Under the pieces are notes generated by a model. It did no database searches. It was given only the letters and a program-made list of their open reading frames with translations, and was not told where the DNA came from. From contig NC_087110.1 in NCBI RefSeq assembly GCF_963855985.1, forward strand, positions 8,919,001 to 8,983,000: a stretch of DNA of 64,000 nt, given 5' to 3'. This document shows positions 47,641 through 59,574 of the stretch, one piece after another (position 1 is the first letter of the stretch; each line of letters opens with the position of its first letter). The position numbers and the translations under genes were made by a program. Source of the DNA: Ostrinia nubilalis (taxonomy: Eukaryota > Arthropoda > Insecta > Lepidoptera > Crambidae).

Positions 47641-50600
47641 TTTTGTTTTATTTATACTTCAATCGAAACGATGCGAAGCTAAAGAATATTTTTTTACATT
47701 ATACTAATTGAAAACGGAACCAAAAATAATTTATCTATTTGCACTTGTTAACAAAAATGTATACTTATTAGAGCAATAATTTAATCTATCCTGTACTCTA
47801 GTTAAATCCGCATTCGGTGTCTATTTTTATCTATTAGTGAAATATATTATTGAAATTTTATTATAAACAGCATTATTTATAAATACAATTATTTCATCGA
47901 TATATCTTGTCATAGAATTTACTTACCTTCGATGCAAAAATTTAGAGTAGTTGAATCTGTTCTATTACCTTTGTATAGTCTCTAATAGAAAATCGACCAT
48001 AGGCATTATGATAATTTAGAAATGTTTGATCTTAAATTACTTTTAGGGAGTTTATTTACACTACAATAGCTAGATAATTCAAGGAGTACGTTGTGTTTGT
48101 ATGGAATAGTTGATACTTTGCCTAATGTTACTTCTTTGCTAGCCGAATCTTTGTTGAAATTAATTTAAAAACTTTACATATCATGCACAAAGTTTAAAAT
48201 GGGCATTCCAAGCTGACAGTCGGCATATCATTACATTCTATTTACGAATAGGCTTCTTCTCGTTAAAGTTTCCTTAGGAAAGTGTTGTCGGTGTTCAAAC
48301 TATATTTGTGAGAAAACGCTTGTACAATGTCAAAAGAAGCACTGCCTTACATTCTAAGTAAATTAAATAAAATATTTTTCCGTTATCAATGCCTTGTTCG
48401 CTTGATGGAGAGACGTCCGCTCTCTTCGACTGATCGTGAAGGAATGAGCAAATTGGCGGGAAATGTCTTATCCTCTTCCGTTGACGGCAGCTATTTTATA
48501 ACTACCCACATGTAATTTACGATTATTGTGAGCTTTTTTACAAATATCTATACAACAGTATTGTATTTTGTGATAATAAAAATAGTCGACCGGTAAACGA
48601 AATCCAATTTGTGAAATGATAAAAATATTTTAACTCTCTTTCTCGTTACTATCCGATAAAATAATTTGTACATCTAGTTAAGTAATTCTTAATTATTAAG
48701 CCACTATTACCATTGTGAAAGCTTATTGCTGTTTTAAGCAATTGTTTTTTAATGAAACGCGTTCATAAATTGGATTGTCGCTCGAAAAAACAACATCGAA
48801 TAATAATACCATTGATCTGTCATTTCTAGAGAGGATCGGTCCAGTGAAGTTGTTTCTATGGCCGTCCTCCATTTATTTGTCCAACGGACTTGTTCTCATA
48901 ATGTTTACATGTAAACTTGTTACTTTATATCACAGATAATAATATAGAGTGTTGGCAAAATTATGGCTTTTTATACACAGTCGCTGTATGTAGTGTGTAT
49001 TGTATGTTAGGCGGGAAAACGCGCTGCAGTGTTCGGTCGAAAGCGTTCGAGCTTCGAATACGTTCTATTTTTAAAATTTCAAACTTTTAAACCTTACCTT
49101 CTACTTTTTTTTAAACCAAAGAGTTTTGACTTGACACTGCAGCTTCGAGCGACCTTTTTTCGTATCGACTCAAGTGTGTAGTAAATTGTCGATCAAGTCA
49201 CAATAATTATTATGGTATTAAAGTAAATGATATTAGTTACTTGTTACATAAATATAATGGTATAATTAAACAGTGGGTCGTATTGTTTCACACGTTGTAT
49301 TGACCGAAATTATGCTGAAAATATAAAAATACATGTTCTTTGAAAATATAATATCTTCATATACGGAACAGTATTGTTTGTTTTATTTTGTATCCTGGAC
49401 GTGTAAGGATACATGAAAAACTACAATATGTTGTTTTATTTTTAATTTGTCAAAACTGTTTGTAAAATTTGTGATTTCTGATTTAGGTACCCCTAACCTT
49501 ACTACTATACTAATTAATAACGCTCTAACGAGTAGAAAGTATACTAAATAAGTTATAATTTCATTGACAATATTGTAAGTTATACCAATTAAAAAAGTTA
49601 AAGGAACTAAGTATAGAGTCACATTATCTATGAAATGTAACACGTAAGTATCTAAAATACGTTAACCGTAAAAAACGCTCAGTCAGTCAGCCACAACTTG
49701 CCGTGGTTAAAGTTACTACAAAATAGGAATAAATATTTTCCATCTTAAATTAAAATGATCGCGTCACATGCTAATAAATATCCACATAATATCCTTGGTG
49801 GAGGTAAAGTAATTAAATTAAGTTATAGGTCAAAATCATAAAAAGCAGCAAAACAACCCATTGTTATTTCAGAAGGTTAATAAAAAATATAATAAATGTT
49901 AGATTTGTCTGTAAGATCCTTACAGAAATAGGTCAGCGGGTCAAAATGCTACTTATCGGAGTAAACAGCCATTTTTGATTTTATTAATAACGTAACGTAA
50001 AAGTAAGAAATAAAACCCAATAAAAATTATTGCAAACTTATTTAACGCCATCTAGCGTGGAGTAGAAAAACTACATTACATTAAAAGCATGCTTTTCTCC
50101 TGCTTTAGCGTGCTGAAAGCAGCTAGCTTCTCGAAAGCGTTCCACTCGCCACAAGATGGCGCTACATGACAGTCGGATTTTATCAGTACGAGTGTGGATA
50201 GAGATTCAATTCGTAATGTAGGTCATTGCGATTGTTTATTGTTTGTAAACATCTCGACGCTTGTCGTGAAGTCAGACTCGAGATAGTCGGACGAAACCGT
50301 TTGGTTAGATCAAGATCTTATTCTCAATTATTAAATTCAATATTAGGCGCCATACCTACTTTAAAACTTTGGTTTGTACGGATGTTAAATATTTACTGTA
50401 GCTTACTGATACAAAGTAATACAGAGTGTAAAATATACAGATAGTTATTAGTGCAAAAACTTAAATAATTAGATAAAATGATGCATAGGAACCTATAAGT
50501 ACCTACCTACCTATTATCTACATCCAAAGAAAGATATGAAGATTTTTTATAGCAAGTATTTTTTTCTAATTAAAGCGCTTTAAATTGTTTAACTAATTAA

Positions 50601-51105
50601 TAAAAATCCCGTAAATATCAAAATACATTTTCGTTGTAAACTACGTGCGTACAAGTTGTTTGAACATTAAAAAAGCTATAAAACCGGCGGCACTCCGGCG
50701 GAAGTGCCACGCCGGAAACAGGTGTCGGCGCGGCGCGGGAGTCTATGGTAGCAGAACATTTAATAAGCCCTAGTTCAATGAAAGTGTAATAAAGACTGTT
50801 TTGGTTACAATTTAACATTTTTATCTCCAGCTGTTGTTGTTGTTAACGCGAAGATTATAGAGACTTATCAAATCTAGGATCTTCAGGACCTCTAAATTAC
50901 TTGTTAATCGTGATAAATTCAATTTCGTGATACCTACGTCTTTTACTACCTAAATAAGTAATACATAATTACCTATGTGAAGTTTTAAATGATTAGTAAA
51001 AATGTAAGTAAGGTTCCTAATACATAAATGTTATTGTACAGCACAGAGATGGCAATCATGTTTTAAGCATCACAATAAATCTATCTATTGACTATGAAAA
51101 GAAAA

Positions 51106-51390
51106 TTGAGTTCGTTCGTTTCAGCCGAAAGACGTCCACTGCTGGACAAAGGCCTCCCCCAAGGATTTCCACGAAGACCGATCCTGCGCCGCTCGCATCC
51201 AGGCACCTCCCGCGACCTTCACCTGATCGTCGGTCCACCTAGTGGGAGGCCTGCCCACGCTAAGTTTTCCGGCTCGTGGTCGCCACTCAAGAACTTTCCT
51301 GCCCCAGCGGCCATCAGCTCTACGAGCTATGTGCCCCGTCCACTGCCACTTTATTTCAGCGATTCTGCGCGATTCTTCTGTCAGTCACTT
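51106..51390 (-). mobile_element. RTE LINE tail, minus strand
   Basis: Starts cgtttcagccgaaagacgtc and reads through the WTDD and GHIAR-type codons on the minus strand to about 51390. Diverged from but clearly related to 43123. Confidence 0.82.
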
Positions 51391-51775
51391 TGTAATTGAA
51401 ATTGAGTACCTACTCCCAAATTATGGGTCTACCATCTTCTAAATTTTACATTAGTAGCAAAAATATCTATTGCAAATAGTTTCCTACTCCCTATTTAATT
51501 GTCCTTCAAATCAAGCCTACATACCTATCCTATCCCATACATTTCCCCTCATTTGTTCTATTTCCAGTCTTTACCAAGGTTCTGGTTTTGCACGAACGTC
51601 AGTATAATTCCACCCTTCAAGCGAGGTCTAACATTACAAAGGTTTAAAACATGTAAAAACAAGAATACCACGCATTCAGGCTGCTCTACATACTGTGATC
51701 ACGCGAGTGGAGTTCTAAGCACAGGCCGAATAGAAAGGCCAGTTGATTAAGCCATTAGAACAACTGAAATAAATA

Positions 51776-51945
51776 AATTAAGCTTTTATTTTAATAAGAG
51801 CCTGAAAAATAAACTAGGCACAGTTTATTGTGACACTTCTCAGCAACAGACGATAATTATGTTGTCCCGAAGTGGTGGTAGCAAGCTATAGTGGGATGAG
51901 ACGTGTTGTTTAAAAGTGCCCTGAAAAGTGTCTACACTAACAAAG
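51776..51945. repeat. Interspersed repeat, inverted relative to 63775
   Basis: 'cttctcagcaacagacgata' and 'gttgtcccgaagtggtggta' match the reverse complement of 63790-63890. Probably the 3' region of an unnamed mobile element. Confidence 0.6.
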
Positions 51946-52819
51946 AATTTGAATTTAATTTGAGAACCTTTTTTGTCCACTGTTCCCTTACTTCATTTTC
52001 TTCTGATTATTTGATTGCGGTCGAGCGGTTCAATGAAAAGTTTCTCTCGGGCGCAACATAGACTTGACTTATTTAAAGTTTTACTGGTTTTACGGTCAAA
52101 ATGATTTAATAATTTTAGCTACACAGTTGCATTAATTTGTGGAAACTAGGTAGGTATAAACTTAACCTAACTATTAGGTGCCAGTTTTAAACTCAATTTA
52201 TTTTCAGGAACAGCAGAGCAGTCACCTACACTTAGACCTCCTAAATACTTTATAGGATACGATCTTAAGTCTAAATCATTGTAGGTAAGTAACTCGTACA
52301 ATTGTAGAGATGAAGTGGGATCCTTTGCGAGCCTTCCACATACGATTTTAGGCCAAATATTCAATTAAAGGAAACTTGTAGAAGTCTAGAGATGGGTTGC
52401 TTTTCTTCTGCTTGCCCTGGCCGCTCTATCCCACCTACACATTGATCTAATTGTATGCAGTCCCGGGGCCGAGCTAATTATGCAATTCACGGAGTCCACA
52501 CTCGGACTGGCCACAAAAAATTACTATAATCGGTTTTTAATCCGGTAACGCCGCCGGGCGGGACTCGCTGCAAGGTAGCGGCGTTCGATGCTGTGGAGAT
52601 AAACAGGCTTGATTGATTTTACTTTCTACGCTTTTCATTTGTAAACTACCTGGTAATATAAATTTTTAAAGAAAATAAAGAAAAAAGAAAAAGTTTATTT
52701 AGCTAGAAAAAAAATAGAAAGCAAATCAAATATTTTTGATTCAGATCAGGTGAATGCCATTTTAGACACTACAAAAGGGCACTGAGTAACTACAGCTGTT
52801 AACTAACTTTGTTTTTATC

Positions 52820-53180
52820 TAATAATAATAATAATAATAATAATAAAATGTTTATTTCAGACATTACATCCATATGTGTTAGTAACATGATAATTATGTA
52901 GTATGATTGTATGTACCTAGTTCACAAAAAAAAATAAGTTTAAGCTGCGATAGCTGTAATATTCGATATTGTATTCTCATGGCAATAAAATATATAATTT
53001 CGTAAGACGGAAATGACTTATCTACTGCGTCTTGATAATGTGTACTAAGTGTAATGTCGTCAAGGCCGTAAAGGGCGGAACTAAATTTTGTATTACGACG
53101 TGCCTGTGTACAAGGACTCAACCACGTTAAAACATCGCATCATTTTATCAATAATGTTACGTACGTGACTGATGTTGTCC
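52820..53180 (-). mobile_element. LINE 3' UTR remnant with (AAT)n tail
   Basis: The (AAT)n run at 52821-52846 followed by 'aaaatgtttatttcagacat' and 'tatgtgttagtaac' resembles the 3' end of the LINE at 30905. No polymerase frame remains. Confidence 0.65.
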
Positions 53181-53249
53181 ATTATTTCGTTTTGTAGAAT
53201 TTAGAATTGCTACAATTTTTTTTATTCCTAAGCTTAATAGTAATTATAG

Positions 53250-53360
53250 TCTCGCGGGAAGTGCCTGGATGCGGGTAGCGTAGGACCAATCGGTCGTTGT
53301 AGAAATCCTGGGGAGGCTTTTGTCCAGCAGTGGACGTCATTTTGGCTGAAACGACAAACG
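53250..53360 (+). mobile_element. RTE LINE tail
   Basis: 'gcgggaagtgcctggatgcg' to 'ttttggctgaaacgacaaac'; the same subfamily as 28236. Confidence 0.75.
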
Positions 53361-53424
53361 ACGCCATAAATGCCAAAATACTGGTCAAAATTTAATGAAT
53401 ATTTTTGGTTTAATTTAACGGCTC

Positions 53425-53560
53425 TTCAATCCACCACTGACCTTCACTGGTTGGGTTTTTATGGCGGTCAAGCTGTAGATCCTGGCTACACAGGGGTTGC
53501 AGCGGTGGGAACAAGAGGTGGGAATAGTTATTCTTCAGTCCAAAAGCATCAAACGCAGAG
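53425..53560 (+). repeat. Interspersed repeat, family B
   Basis: 'cttcactggttgggttttta', 'ctgtagatcctggctacaca' and 'gcagcggtgggaacaagagg'. A related block (ctaaccatagtcctacaaaa) follows at 53650 and again at 54270, suggesting a longer parent element. Confidence 0.7.
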
Positions 53561-53977
53561 TCCATAACAAGAGTACCCCGTATTTACCTCGCTCGGGGCG
53601 CAGTCCGTCGGTCTGCGGCGTACAATTAGGATAACCATAAGTTGCGTCTCTAACCATAGTCCTACAAAACTCCGTCAAGCGTGAACTGATCGGTTGGGAG
53701 GGTTCCGCGTGTGGTGTGATACAGGGTGTGTTGTGAAACAGGGTAGGCCTTGAAATCAGAAGGCAGTTGATTATACCTTCTACACACGAGTACTATCCCT
53801 CGGTTTATAAATTGAGTTGTTGTCAAGGTCATGGGACATGTTCGTTTAAAAGTAAGTAGAGACCTATTATGGTACATTAATGTTGTAAGTACATATTTTG
53901 TATTAACTTATCTAAGAAGGGTTATCTTACCCATGTAGTCAGCAAAAATATACATATAGTCAGCAAATGTAGCAGTT

Positions 53978-54155
53978 GGGTTTTTATTGGTGGTCAAGCT
54001 GTAGATCCACTACCAACCGGGCAACATGGAAAGCATTGGGGGAGGCCTATGTTCAGCAGTATGGCTATGGCTGAGATGATGATGATGAAGCTGTAGATCC
54101 TGGCTACACAGGAGTTGCAGCGGTGAGAAGAGGTGAAAATAGTCCCGTATACGTA
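53978..54155 (+). repeat. Interspersed repeat, family B, split by an RTE insertion
   Basis: The repeat runs from gttgggtttttattggtggt, is interrupted after ctgtagatcc at 54008, and resumes at 54101 with tggctacacaggagttgcag. Confidence 0.8.
54009..54087 (+). mobile_element. 79 bp RTE LINE insertion with 13 bp target duplication
   Basis: Only the last 79 bases of an RTE element (actaccaaccgggcaacatg ... gagatgatgatgatg). It is flanked by the direct repeat aagctgtagatcc at 53996-54008 and 54088-54100, the hallmark of target-primed insertion. Confidence 0.9.
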
Positions 54156-55825
54156 GGAGTTGGTTTTGGCAATGATAGATGTATGAATTTTACCAAAACA
54201 ACAAAAATTACTAAGAAATGTTTTATCTCGCCCACCCTGTATGTGATCTCTAACAAATAACTGGCCTAACCATAGTTCTGTAATGCCGCCAAGCGTGTAG
54301 TTGCCGGCAAAGGTTTCTCTAGCAACCAACTAATGTGGTTTCACACAAATAAGAAATTACGTGGAATTTCACGTTTCACAAATTATTTCATGATCAACGT
54401 CGTCAAAAGTTTTTTTATGTCTTATTTACTCTCTGTAAAAAAGGATATACCTAACTCAAGTATATCGCAGCGCAGTCTTTTAAAATCTAAATTAAACAAG
54501 TAAATAAATATAGGTACTCGTAGTAAAAATTAAGTTTTTAAAGATTAGAAAACTCCAGTTTTGTGCGGAACCCTAAAGCTGGCCCAAGATGTGCGCAGAA
54601 AAAACACATATTGATAGTTTTGTAAGATTGTTGAGTTACAATTTTAATGTTCTTAAGTGGTATTAAACAGCATTTAGTTTAATTTGAAATTGATAGTCTA
54701 GAATTAGAAGAGGTTTCGGGTATTGTGATGAATACCAGCCAAACTTTTTTTGAATTTAAATGCTTTTTTTGTATTTTTTTTTATAATAACTGCTTACTTT
54801 TTATCAGGTTTCTTACTGGCCATAATTTCTCATAATATGATATTTATATTCAATCTTTTTTTTGTTTTGAATAACATATAATTGTAAAATAATGATTGGC
54901 TTAGTACACATCAGGCCTCTTTTACTATAAAAATAAGTTGCAAATTCTTAAAAAGATTTTCTCTTAGTAAAGCTAACTCTTAAGCATGCACTTTTCCTTA
55001 GTTGGAAGGTAATAACTATAGTAAGTAACTACTTATAGTAATAACTATAATAGGTAACTGTAGTAAGGTAGCTAGTAACTATTACCTAAAAGGCGAATAA
55101 GAGGATTTTGTGAAGCCAAAATTGGATAAAATGTACAGTTAAGCTCGTATGCGTTCGCGACGAGTAATGTATGTGCCTACACATATATGTATGTATGTAT
55201 AAATAATATAAAATGGACAGTGGTCAGCGCTCGACTGGCATACTGCGCTGGATAATCTTGACACTTTAATTTTTGCAAAAGCAAAAAAACAAAAACTGGT
55301 TCACTATTTCTGAACCGACACTCTAAAGTAGTGTTTGTTCAAGTACATAATAAGGATTATATATTTTCAGGATTCTAAAAAAACTACTGAATCGATTCAA
55401 CAAGTAGCTTTCAAACAAAAATACATTTTTCAAATCGTCTTAGACAAGTAATTAGGGAACATGGATCATAATTTAAAAAATAGCCAAATAGAGAGCCTCC
55501 TCCTTTTCCTCAGTACATAAAAAGCCTTTTTGAAAGCCTAGTGCATGGGTAATAATTGACTACTACTTGCCATTTTTACGATGTTGATAGTTTAACCACT
55601 TTATGGGCTTCAGAGTCGATATTTAAGGTTTTTTAATCGGAAAATGGAGAATCAAATTCACACATCCTAGTATCCAAAGCGACACGCACGCGCGCGTTGC
55701 ACTCTACATAGTTATACATTATATACGTACGTCTGTCTGTGGATTTTAATCAAAATGGGGGTAGGGGGAGAAGAGCCGCTGCAGTAGGTTAGCCGAAGCA
55801 TTTTATTTTCATTGTGTACCACTTT

Positions 55826-55862
55826 TTAACCGACTTCAGAAAAGGCGGAGCTTTTAAGTGTT
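55826..55862 (+). repeat. Lepidopteran repeat motif
   Basis: 'tttaaccgacttcagaaaag' matches a motif found very widely in moth and butterfly genomes. The parent element is not identified here. Confidence 0.4.
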
Positions 55863-56184
55863 TATTTTATAAAAAAATCAGTGATGTCCACAGGTAAAAC
55901 CGTCTGCAGGTACCACACTTGCATCTATGTAACCCAACTTGGTGCATTGAAGACTTCAAGAAAATTCTTCTTCTTTTTAAATTTATTTAAGGCAACAAAC
56001 AGTCATGTATATTGAGTTTTTACAATAGACCAAACAGTGCCTGTAATTGTACATTATTGTTAAATATAGTTCAACAGACGCGTATTAGTTTGCTAAATAA
56101 ATAGAAATATAGATAGAAAAAAGAGAACAGAAGAATAAAACAACATTAATATAAATGGGCCAATGGGGTGAATTAGGTAAACTT

Positions 56185-56235
56185 GTTTGCCTTTGTCCAG
56201 CCAGCAGTGGACGTCATTTGGCTGAAACGGACGAA
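56185..56235 (+). mobile_element. RTE LINE tail (very short)
   Basis: 'cctttgtccagccagcagtg' then 'gacgtcatttggctgaaacg'. A related tail (gaggcctatgcccagcagtg) lies at 56490-56530. Confidence 0.6.
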
Positions 56236-58516
56236 CGAATTAAGCTATGATTTAACTAAAGTGTTTATTTATACATAATATTTTTTTTAATTTAATTTAA
56301 TTTAAAATCGATGCATATTTTATTCCCTATTATGTAGGCCTACTATTAACACTTCCATTGTGTTTTTACTAGTACGTACGCAAAACGCATGCCAACGGCA
56401 TGGGCCATGGGCTCACGCATAATGAAAACAGGAACGCTAGGCAATAAAGAAAGTTAGGCGTTTGTCTATGGCCTAGTTCTGGTCCAACGTTATGGCTTGA
56501 AAGAGGCCTATGCCCAGCAGTGGGCTTCATAGACATAAGCTATATCCAACACTATACCTACTTAATTAAAAAGGTAACTCTTTTCATGTCTAAATCACTG
56601 AACCAATTTTTTTTTAATATTTTTGGCATTTTGCCTCATCCACTTTTAACGTATTTAAACCGCTAAGTAAGTACATAATATGTAAACTAACCGAAGCAAC
56701 GAAAAGCAAATAACTTAATATAGCATATAAAGAACATTTTTCACTATACAACCAAATTATGTAAGACAATTTAATAATTTAAAATAATCGTCCAATTCAT
56801 TTAAATTATAATTAACAAACTCGATAATAACATAGCAATTACAAATTTTATCGAATACCATAAAATATTATGACAAGGCAAGGGCAATGACCCCACATAT
56901 AAACCATCTCCTTTAAACTGCTAAAAATACTCTCTGGCTAGCTCTACTTTTAAATTATCTATGGATCTGAAGGGGTCAAGCGAAATCAGCACGGAAAATA
57001 CGAATAAATTATAAAGATAAGTTTTCAGAAGCACCTGCTACAAACATCCCAAAAGTTTCATTTGTTTTTAAACATTTAACTCCCTCTATAACCTATTTTG
57101 TGTCTCTAATGTACACGAAAAAAGGTTACGTAACCGACTACTGAAAAGAAAAAAGGATTTAATTTGAAGTCTACAATTTGAAAGGCCTATTCATAAGTCT
57201 AGTACGAATTCTATCCTTTCAATAGGTAAAAAGACTATTTTTGAAAAGGTAAGTAAAAGTGTTGTATTGTACTAAAACCTTTTTTCAGTACCTATTTCAC
57301 TGCTACGAACACAATCTTCGTCTTTTCAGAAAAAGAAGACGAGATTTCGAAAAAGGAACGCATTCCGAGGCTTTTTTAAAAAGCGAATAGCTCCTACTTT
57401 GATACACGGTGCGTTCCATTTTCAAAATCACAATCCGAACGCTGTTCTCATCGTTGTTTTTTTAATTCGCTAGACAACCAAGCCTAGGGCAAGAAGACGG
57501 ACGTCCAAAGAAAAAACTGTATACCTACTGTACATACACAGCGTACGAAAGTTACTGTTATCTTGGCATATCCTCTCTAGGCGAGGCGTCCATAAAGTAA
57601 CCGATTTATTATCTTAACGTTCGCGAACAGCGGTATACGGTACTTGATGCGCGCGCCGCTCCCCCCTTGCTGCTATTGTTACGAAGTTCCCATAAAGTGC
57701 CGTATTAGAGGCGCAGAAATGTTCCATCTCTGGTCTCCGATTCCATACGTAATATCTCGCAAACCATACAAAAAGTCAGCGATATTTTTACATGGAAATA
57801 CTAAGGAAAAAATGACAAATTTTTTGATATAGCACACGATATGTAAAATGTTAAAATTATAGGAGAATTTCGAGCTCTTAAATAAATTCCTTATCTCTCT
57901 GGCGTCCATTTTAAATGCGGTACTTTATGAGCGCGCGCGTGCATGTTGAACCGAGTTTCGCTGTGTGGTGGGGAGCGCTCGGAAACTCGGTTCTTGCTCG
58001 GTCTCGGAGCAACCCTTCGTCTTATTCTCCGTCCTTGTCTTGCACGACGGTCGACTGTGCTCCTCTACTTATAAGCTGGTGTTCCACTATTCCGAAAGAT
58101 ATTTTTCGATTTCTTTATGGGACAATATTATTTGATCCTCTAAAAACTAATTGATCTTTTTTGTATGTGCACTTTTAAAAATAAATGATGTTTTTTATTA
58201 TATTTTATCTTTATATTAATTATTGGGTCTATATTAGTTGATCTACGGATAAATTATGAATGATCTTCATTAAAGGTAACATAATATTTATGTTTAACAT
58301 ACTCTTTTAATATTTGGTAAACAAAAATAATATTTGATCCTCTTTTTTAGTTATTGATCTTTAATTTTGTTAATTTGATGATTTTTATATCAAGTTTGCC
58401 TTTTAATATTGATCACCTAATAAATACATTTCGATCTATGTATAACTTAACTTTAAAATATATTTGATCTAACAAAAAATATTATTGGTTAATATTTTTA
58501 ATTAAAAAATATCTTC

Positions 58517-58600
58517 AAATCAAATCAAATCAAATCAAATATATTTATTTTGCGAACATGGGTAAATGTAGGTATTACAAGTATTTTAGTATCTCCATCT
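58517..58600 (-). mobile_element. LINE 3' end with (TCAAA)n tail
   Basis: Five or so TCAAA units followed by 'tatatttattttgcgaacat', the usual start, read from the tail, of a CR1-like LINE 3' UTR in Lepidoptera. No frame survives. Confidence 0.5.
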
Positions 58601-59521
58601 TCCACCTTTTGGTTCTATCTTTTAATTTACGCGGTACTTTGTGGTTGAGTGACAATCGTCCGTCATTGGTTACTGAGTTGGCCAAGGGCTTAGCGGCCAA
58701 TAAGCAAGCAGAATGGTACATTGCCATGTTTGTTTAAATTACAAGCTTTGCTTAGTTTGGGACTAGAGGCGCTATGTAAAATAATTTCTTACTTCTGACA
58801 TCCCTGAACCCGACATCATAATTTTACCTCTTTATTTTTTCAAATAGCAAGGTTGATTTTCTCTTAGTATACCGATCTCGACCGTGATCAGTGACCATAA
58901 AGTCATCTGTCAACGGGTCGATTAGACACGATAAAAGCACTAAACGATATTTGTTTACTTTTAGTGCGACATCGGGTCGTAAGGACCTGATAAGATTTTT
59001 TTTCCAAATATTTACTGTGTTTGACGAAACAATTACAAAACAATATTTATCTTTCGTACTACTGAAAAGACCGAATATATCCATCCCGCACCAACGCATC
59101 CAGCACCTAAGGTCAATTCGACCCGATAACGCATGTGTTAAGTATGCTTTTTTAATAAAAAAAATCTTTGAACATCAAGTGCCTTTAAATTCATGCCTTT
59201 CTTTATTATGCAAGAGCTAGCATCGAATTGATTTTGTTTTGTCTGTGTATTTAATTTTTAACATAAAATTATTCTGCTAACTAAAAGAGTTAACTGAGAT
59301 ATTCAATTATTATGATACTTAGTACGTTATCGAAATATTCGACTTAATTACACTACTTTACAAGGTTTTTTTACCCAGAGATGAAACTTATATGTATCGG
59401 TAGAGTTTGAAATATTCGATTTATTTTTGTTAAATGGCGCCCAACGTGTGGTTTTTATGAAGTTGTTTTTAGCAAACGATTACAGTAAATGACAGTTAGG
59501 TTTGTCTTTTTCATTTATAAG

Positions 59522-59574
59522 TTAAACATCATCGAAATATAAAGGCGTATGTAATATATTTCGATGATGTTTAA
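59522..59574. repeat. Perfect 19 bp hairpin
   Basis: Arms ttaaacatcatcgaaatat and its exact inverse at 59556-59574, with a 15-base loop. A stable stem-loop on either strand; no terminator context. Confidence 0.85.

Noticed and set aside
58824..59220. Overlapping frames on both strands (91 and 109 codons)
   Set aside because: No recognised domain, and the two strands are equally open, suggesting chance or a repeat.
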